The notes beneath the pieces are model-generated. The model was not told the DNA's origin. It worked only from the letters and a program-made list of their open reading frames with translations, and made no database searches. From NCBI GenBank assembly GCA_951217055.1, contig OX578277.1, positions 11,717,834-11,781,833 on the forward strand: a stretch of 64,000 bases of DNA, given 5' to 3'. The position numbers were made by a program, and so were the translations under genes. This document shows positions 60,901 through 64,000 of the stretch, piece after piece (positions within the stretch are counted from its first letter, which is position 1; each line of letters opens with the position of its first letter). Origin of the DNA: Gerris lacustris (taxonomy: Eukaryota > Arthropoda > Insecta > Hemiptera > Gerridae).

Positions 60901-63461
60901 AGCGGATTAAAGAAGTTGCGCGCATACACGCTTCTGGTGGTTTCATAATGCATGAGTGGCTCAGCAACTCAGAGTTGGTATTGAACTCTACAAGGAATAT
61001 TAACGTCAGTGAGGAAAATTCACCAACAACGAGTGCGACAATGAAAGAACTGGGTAATGCTGGGATAGGATTGGTTAAAGGTAAAGTTTTAGGTTTATTG
61101 TGGGACCCTAGAAGTGACACGCTTAAGTATGAACTAAGGTTTAGCAAGCTGAAGCCAGGCGTATTAAACGAGCAGTACAAACCAACAAAACGTGAAGTGA
61201 CCCAAGCAGTTATGGCGGTGTTTGATCCGTTAGGATTAGCGGCGAACATCATGGTACAAGGCAAGATGCTCATGCAACGATTATGGCGCGCAGGAATAAG
61301 CTGGGACCAGCCTCTCCTTGAAGAGCAGAAACCTGTGTGGCAGCGTTGGATTCGCGATTTGGAAAAAATTCGGGCGCTTGAGGTACCACGGTGCTATAAA
61401 GGTTCGGTTTTAACTGCTGCAGACATTAGTTTACATGTGTTTTGTGATGCCAGCGAAGAGGCATATGCTGCAGTAGCATACTTTAGGGTAGTGGGAAGCA
61501 CGGGTGTTGAGGTTTCGTTTATAGCCGCAAAGTCACGGGTAGCGCCTTTGAAGCCTGTCACGGTCCCTAGGCTAGAACTGCAAGCGGCAGTTTTGGGCAG
61601 CAGATTAGCCAAAAATATTGTGGAAAACCACAGCATAGCTATAACATCTCTAAATTTATGGACTGACTCCCAAGCTGTGTTGTGTTGGTTAAAATCGGGG
61701 CCTCATAGGTTCAAGACGTTTGTAGCTCACAGGGTCGCAGAAGTTCAAGAACTGACCAAAGATGCAACGTGGCGGTGGGTTCCAAGCCAGCTAAATCCTG
61801 CAGATCTTGCAACAAAATATCATTCCAATTACAATCCAACATTCTGGATGGAGGGGCCACAGTTTTTACAAGTGAAAGAGCAAAGCTGGCCAAAACCAAA
61901 TGTACACCACGAGGCAACATTAGATCGGCAAGTTTTAGAGATAAAACCTCAAACTGTTAATGTAATCACCACTAAAAAGGAGGATTATTTAGAAGCTCTG
62001 CCATCAGTGTTTTGCACCAATCGATGGCTGAAATTAGTGCGAAGCACAGCCCGCATGTTAAAGTTTATTGATCTGTGCAGAAAACATGTGACAGAAAAGA
62101 AGATCGACCCTAGTGATATCAAGAGAGCAGAAGTGTGCTGGAGTAAGTTAGTGCAGCGAGAGTGCTTTCTGACTGATGTTAAAGATCTCCAAGCGGAAAG
62201 AAAACTTAGCATGAAGAGCAGGCTAATAGGGCTTTCCCCATATTGTGACGAAGCAGGAGTGCTACGCGTAGGCGGTCGTGTCGAAAGGATAAAGGATGTC
62301 AGTTGGGATGCGCGTCATCCTGTTATTTTAGCACCAGAACACAGGTACACCGAGCTACTAATTCTCCACTATCATTGCGCTTTAGGACACGCGAACAACA
62401 ACACTGTTATCAATAACGTCCGGCAGAAATTTTGGATTCCAAGACTACGGCAAGTAGTCAAGAAAGTTGTTAGTAGGTGTATGGAATGCCGAGTCAAAAA
62501 AGCTAAGCCAAACCCACCTTTAATGGCGGCATTACCAGCTTGTCGCTTAGGGCACCATATGAGACCTTTTACATTTACAGGTTTAGATTATTTCGGTCCT
62601 TTCAACGTGACTATTGGAAGAAGACGCGAGTTGCGGTATGGTGTTTTGTTCACGTGCTTAACAGTACGAGCTGTACACCTGGAGATAGCAAATTCGCTAA
62701 CCACTGATAGCGCCATACTTGCCATTAGAAGATTTATAAGTCGCAGAGGGGAGCCGAAAGAATTCTGGTCAGACAACGGCACTAATCTTCGAGAGGCCGA
62801 GAGTGAACTCCGTAGAGCTCGTTTGGAGATCAATCAGGACAGGCTAGAACAACATCTAGCTCGGTACCACGAGACAAAGTGGAAATTCATATCCCCGGCG
62901 TCACCTCACATGGGTGGTGCTTGGGAAAGATTAGTAAGATCAGTAAAGACGGCACTAAATGCCATTATGTCGGATAGAGTTGTCAGAGAGGAGGTACTTT
63001 CAACATTAATGGTGGAAGCAGAAAATATTGTCAATCAAAGACCATTGACGGACGTACCAGTGGAGTCAGAAGCTGATGAGGCACTTACGCCAAATCATTT
63101 TCTAAGGGGGTCATCTAGCGGATCACCATCACCGGGTGTTTTTACTGATGATGATCTAAACCTAAGACGGCAATGGAGAATTGCTGAGCGATTGGTTGAC
63201 CACTTTTGGCATAGATGGGTGCGCGAGTATATGCCGACATTAACGCGAAGAACCAAGTGGCAGAAACCAAGTAAACCAATTAAGGAAGGTGACCTGGTGG
63301 TGCTGGTAGACCAGAGAGGCAAAAGGAACACTTGGCCGAGAGGAGTGATCGCTGCCACTTTCCCCGGACAGGATGGTCAGGTGAGGGTTGTTGATGTCCG
63401 TACAGTGAACGGTGTTCTTCGAAGACCAGCGACTTCGATCGCAAAGATTGATGTACAATGA
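57930..63461 (+). CDS. BEL/Pao Gag-Pol polyprotein
   Basis: The frame opens at 57903 with GTG, but the first ATG is at 57930 (MLTRAKG), giving 1,843 residues. Gag has a Glu/Arg-rich coiled-coil-like region at about 50-110 and a DUF1759-type block with FSGDPVEWPAF near 192. Two Cys/His knuckles start near 415 and 450. The aspartic protease has LLDSGSS (Asp near 548). The reverse transcriptase has YMDDYLDS near 975. RNase H has FCDASEEAYAA near 1173. Integrase has an H2C2 zinc-binding part near 1480 and a catalytic core with D1553, D1615 and E1666 (LDYFGPF, WSDNGTN, GGAWERL). A C-terminal DUF5641-like part (HRWVREYMPTLTRR) ends it. There is no stop or frameshift. BEL/Pao elements typically use one fused frame like this. 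Confidence 0.97.
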   Translation: MLTRAKGLELEQARKLGLKSGEEANSESAVTTIPVETGEPAGGSVTEVACSRSSRASVCSEQRRQLELQLKTEEKIARLRQEARDEKTALLRLEQQIEELKLQEQSRRGSRCISRTSIRTENDMAVPDITEERTKTWVNSVTAEKVAKVKNNINFKTACQVEGQDSKTKVKTVEPKFAHFLARQTGFRELLPFSGDPVEWPAFIAHYERTALACNYSPEENAVRLQKALKGKAREAIEGLLPYPNCVSTVLDTLKIRFGRPEYIVKRLILNAQKITTLKDEKLDSLLDFATAVLNIVVALQNLNCPAHLENPQLLEDLVNKLPPRMRLEWGEHILTTNESGLIQFNRWMQRKSNALCMVSTPVFVQGHSSGQRKDSKTVLLARDEVLAPNRDAIENVATVDSAHQPSGDTPRKQVCVYCNSALHTVRKCSEFLKMSVTDRRSWVADDKRCYVCLLASHFAARCRLKKRCGEGGCKARHNALLHVEKTAINMTSEISKHAEYKNEQIGGTSMLPKSCNVTKGSNVVLLSVLPVTLKGPSKEVRTYALLDSGSSVTLCDAKIAQELGCIEGDKVAEDALELQWVNGQVAVNDSFRINLSIKGTHLSKYFELKNVRTVPNLALPQQTLNTKDVTAQWPQFNRVPLSNLNNIRPTLLIGQDNWRLLVAREVLEGPAEGPVATKTRLGWTLHGKMEVSSCHGERSVASVLCMHGFSDTYSDIYLHDLIKTSFALDDYGVKPTTNTEKAEDQRARNLLKITTRRREPHRWETGLLWRDDEVRMPASRSAAMRRLHLIEKRMDRDCQFAMAYTAKMNDFIDKGYARKLSGNEVKSLLTSNKAWYLPHMPVVNPNKPTKLRIVFDAAAKVRGVSLNSSLLKGPDNFSSMLGIIYKFRQGEIAFSGDIREMYCQIGIISEDQPAQLFLWRGTERQTPPEIYVMQVMIFGAVCSPFAAQEIRNINAKLFEDTYPEAVGAICERHYMDDYLDSVHSEEEAIQRIKEVARIHASGGFIMHEWLSNSELVLNSTRNINVSEENSPTTSATMKELGNAGIGLVKGKVLGLLWDPRSDTLKYELRFSKLKPGVLNEQYKPTKREVTQAVMAVFDPLGLAANIMVQGKMLMQRLWRAGISWDQPLLEEQKPVWQRWIRDLEKIRALEVPRCYKGSVLTAADISLHVFCDASEEAYAAVAYFRVVGSTGVEVSFIAAKSRVAPLKPVTVPRLELQAAVLGSRLAKNIVENHSIAITSLNLWTDSQAVLCWLKSGPHRFKTFVAHRVAEVQELTKDATWRWVPSQLNPADLATKYHSNYNPTFWMEGPQFLQVKEQSWPKPNVHHEATLDRQVLEIKPQTVNVITTKKEDYLEALPSVFCTNRWLKLVRSTARMLKFIDLCRKHVTEKKIDPSDIKRAEVCWSKLVQRECFLTDVKDLQAERKLSMKSRLIGLSPYCDEAGVLRVGGRVERIKDVSWDARHPVILAPEHRYTELLILHYHCALGHANNNTVINNVRQKFWIPRLRQVVKKVVSRCMECRVKKAKPNPPLMAALPACRLGHHMRPFTFTGLDYFGPFNVTIGRRRELRYGVLFTCLTVRAVHLEIANSLTTDSAILAIRRFISRRGEPKEFWSDNGTNLREAESELRRARLEINQDRLEQHLARYHETKWKFISPASPHMGGAWERLVRSVKTALNAIMSDRVVREEVLSTLMVEAENIVNQRPLTDVPVESEADEALTPNHFLRGSSSGSPSPGVFTDDDLNLRRQWRIAERLVDHFWHRWVREYMPTLTRRTKWQKPSKPIKEGDLVVLVDQRGKRNTWPRGVIAATFPGQDGQVRVVDVRTVNGVLRRPATSIAKIDVQ

Positions 63462-63475
63462 ACCACATACTCTTT

Positions 63476-63488
63476 GGGGTGGGAAAAT
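63476..63488 (+). promoter_or_regulatory. polypurine tract of the BEL/Pao element
   Basis: GGGGTGGGAAAA, interrupted by one T, lies directly upstream of the 3' LTR, the position of the plus-strand DNA primer in LTR retrotransposons. Confidence 0.7.
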
Positions 63489-63679
63489 TGTAAATAATTT
63501 ATTTAGCTTGGTTGCTATGACATTTGTTTTGTTTTGATTTGTATTATTTAAAAAAATAAATGTCAGTTGCCTTCTTCGAAGTGGCAACGATAGACGTGAA
63601 TTTGTCTTTTCAATTTTCTTTCTCTATACTTTATCATTATTGTTTAAGTCCTTTGCTCGCCACTTAGTATAACTCAACA
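63489..63679 (+). repeat. BEL/Pao 3' LTR
   Basis: It has the same length and, as far as I can read, the same sequence as the 5' LTR. It starts two codon-lengths after the purine tract and 27 bp after the gag-pol stop. GTCTC follows directly. Confidence 0.95.
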
Positions 63680-64000
63680 GTCTCAACTCCTACACTGACT
63701 GTTTCTCTTTCACACTTGATCTCTTCTCACCGGCACTGAAGATGACTATTTGTAGTTGAAAGTTTGCTTTGTACAATAAACTTACTAAAGACAGGAGATT
63801 TAAACCTCTGTCTCAACTCCTACACTGACTGTTTCTCTTTCACACTTGATCTCTTCTCACCGGTACTGAAGATGACTATTTGTAGTTGAAAGTTAGCTTT
63901 GTACAATAAACTTACTAAAGACAGGAGATTTAAACCTCTGTCTCAACTCCTACACTGACTGTTTCTCTTTCACACTTGATCTCTTCTCACCGGTACTGAA
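63680..64000. repeat. 130-bp tandem repeat, array 2 (continues past the window)
   Basis: Units start at 63680, 63810 and 63940, each with GTCTCAACTCCTACACTGAC and CTCTTCTCACCGG. Orientation is opposite to array 1 at 32371-32910. The window ends inside the third unit. Confidence 0.95.

Larger units (their letters stand above)
57692..63679 (+). mobile_element. complete BEL/Pao LTR retrotransposon
   Basis: The 5,988-bp element has 191-bp LTRs (57692-57882 and 63489-63679), both TG...CA. They appear identical on reading. The 5-bp target duplication GTCTC sits at 57687-57691 and 63680-63684. A probable primer-binding site starts TGGTCC at about 57888, and a purine-rich tract (GGGGTGGGAAAA) ends just before the 3' LTR. 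A single uninterrupted gag-pol frame fills the interior. All the parts needed for retrotransposition look present, so it may be a recent, potentially active insertion. No envelope gene is seen. It inserted into a 130-bp tandem array. Confidence 0.95.

Overview
This window reads as nuclear DNA from an insect or another arthropod. It is AT-rich, its genes are split by introns with GT/AG junctions, and it is dense in DNA transposons. It carries a BEL/Pao retrotransposon and the last exon of a methuselah-like GPCR, a receptor type typical of arthropods. I cannot name the species.

Host genes. (1) 2903-5578, minus: the first three coding exons of an unrecognised acidic protein whose 3' part was not found. 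(2) 9935-13641, minus: complete NDUFB7 (complex I B18 subunit, twin CX9C). (3) 14011-21852, plus: complete five-exon SCO1 (copper chaperone for cytochrome oxidase). NDUFB7 and SCO1 are head to head, with 369 bp between their start codons. (4) 31990-35218, minus: a three-exon gene for an unrecognised protein of about 176 residues with a hydrophobic segment at each end. (5) 41344-45738, minus: an open two-exon MADF-BESS gene that encloses a decayed PIF/Harbinger transposase and is probably transposon-derived. (6) 46674-46762, minus: a possible terminal exon. (7) 56302-56683, minus: the last exon of the methuselah-like receptor.

Mobile DNA fills most of the rest. The clearest element is a young-looking BEL/Pao element at 57692-63679. 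It has 191-bp LTRs that look identical by eye, a GTCTC target duplication and one unbroken gag-pol frame. It lies inside a 130-bp tandem array, and the same array occurs 25 kb away in an intron of gene (4). Other elements include MITEs with recognisable target duplications: pogo-like (TA), piggyBac-like (TTAA), mariner-like (TA), PIF/Harbinger-like (TAA or TTA) and hAT-like (8 bp). There are also several long foldback elements, tRNA-derived SINEs and two truncated non-LTR reverse transcriptase tails.

Tandem arrays have units of about 62, 68, 101, 130 and 142 bp. Several of these units recur at unlinked places, which suggests that mobile elements carried them. The segment from 43.1 to 44.7 kb holds six homopolymer G or C runs of 18-28 bases.

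All exon structures come from reading frames, splice-site consensus and phase agreement. No transcript or database evidence was available.
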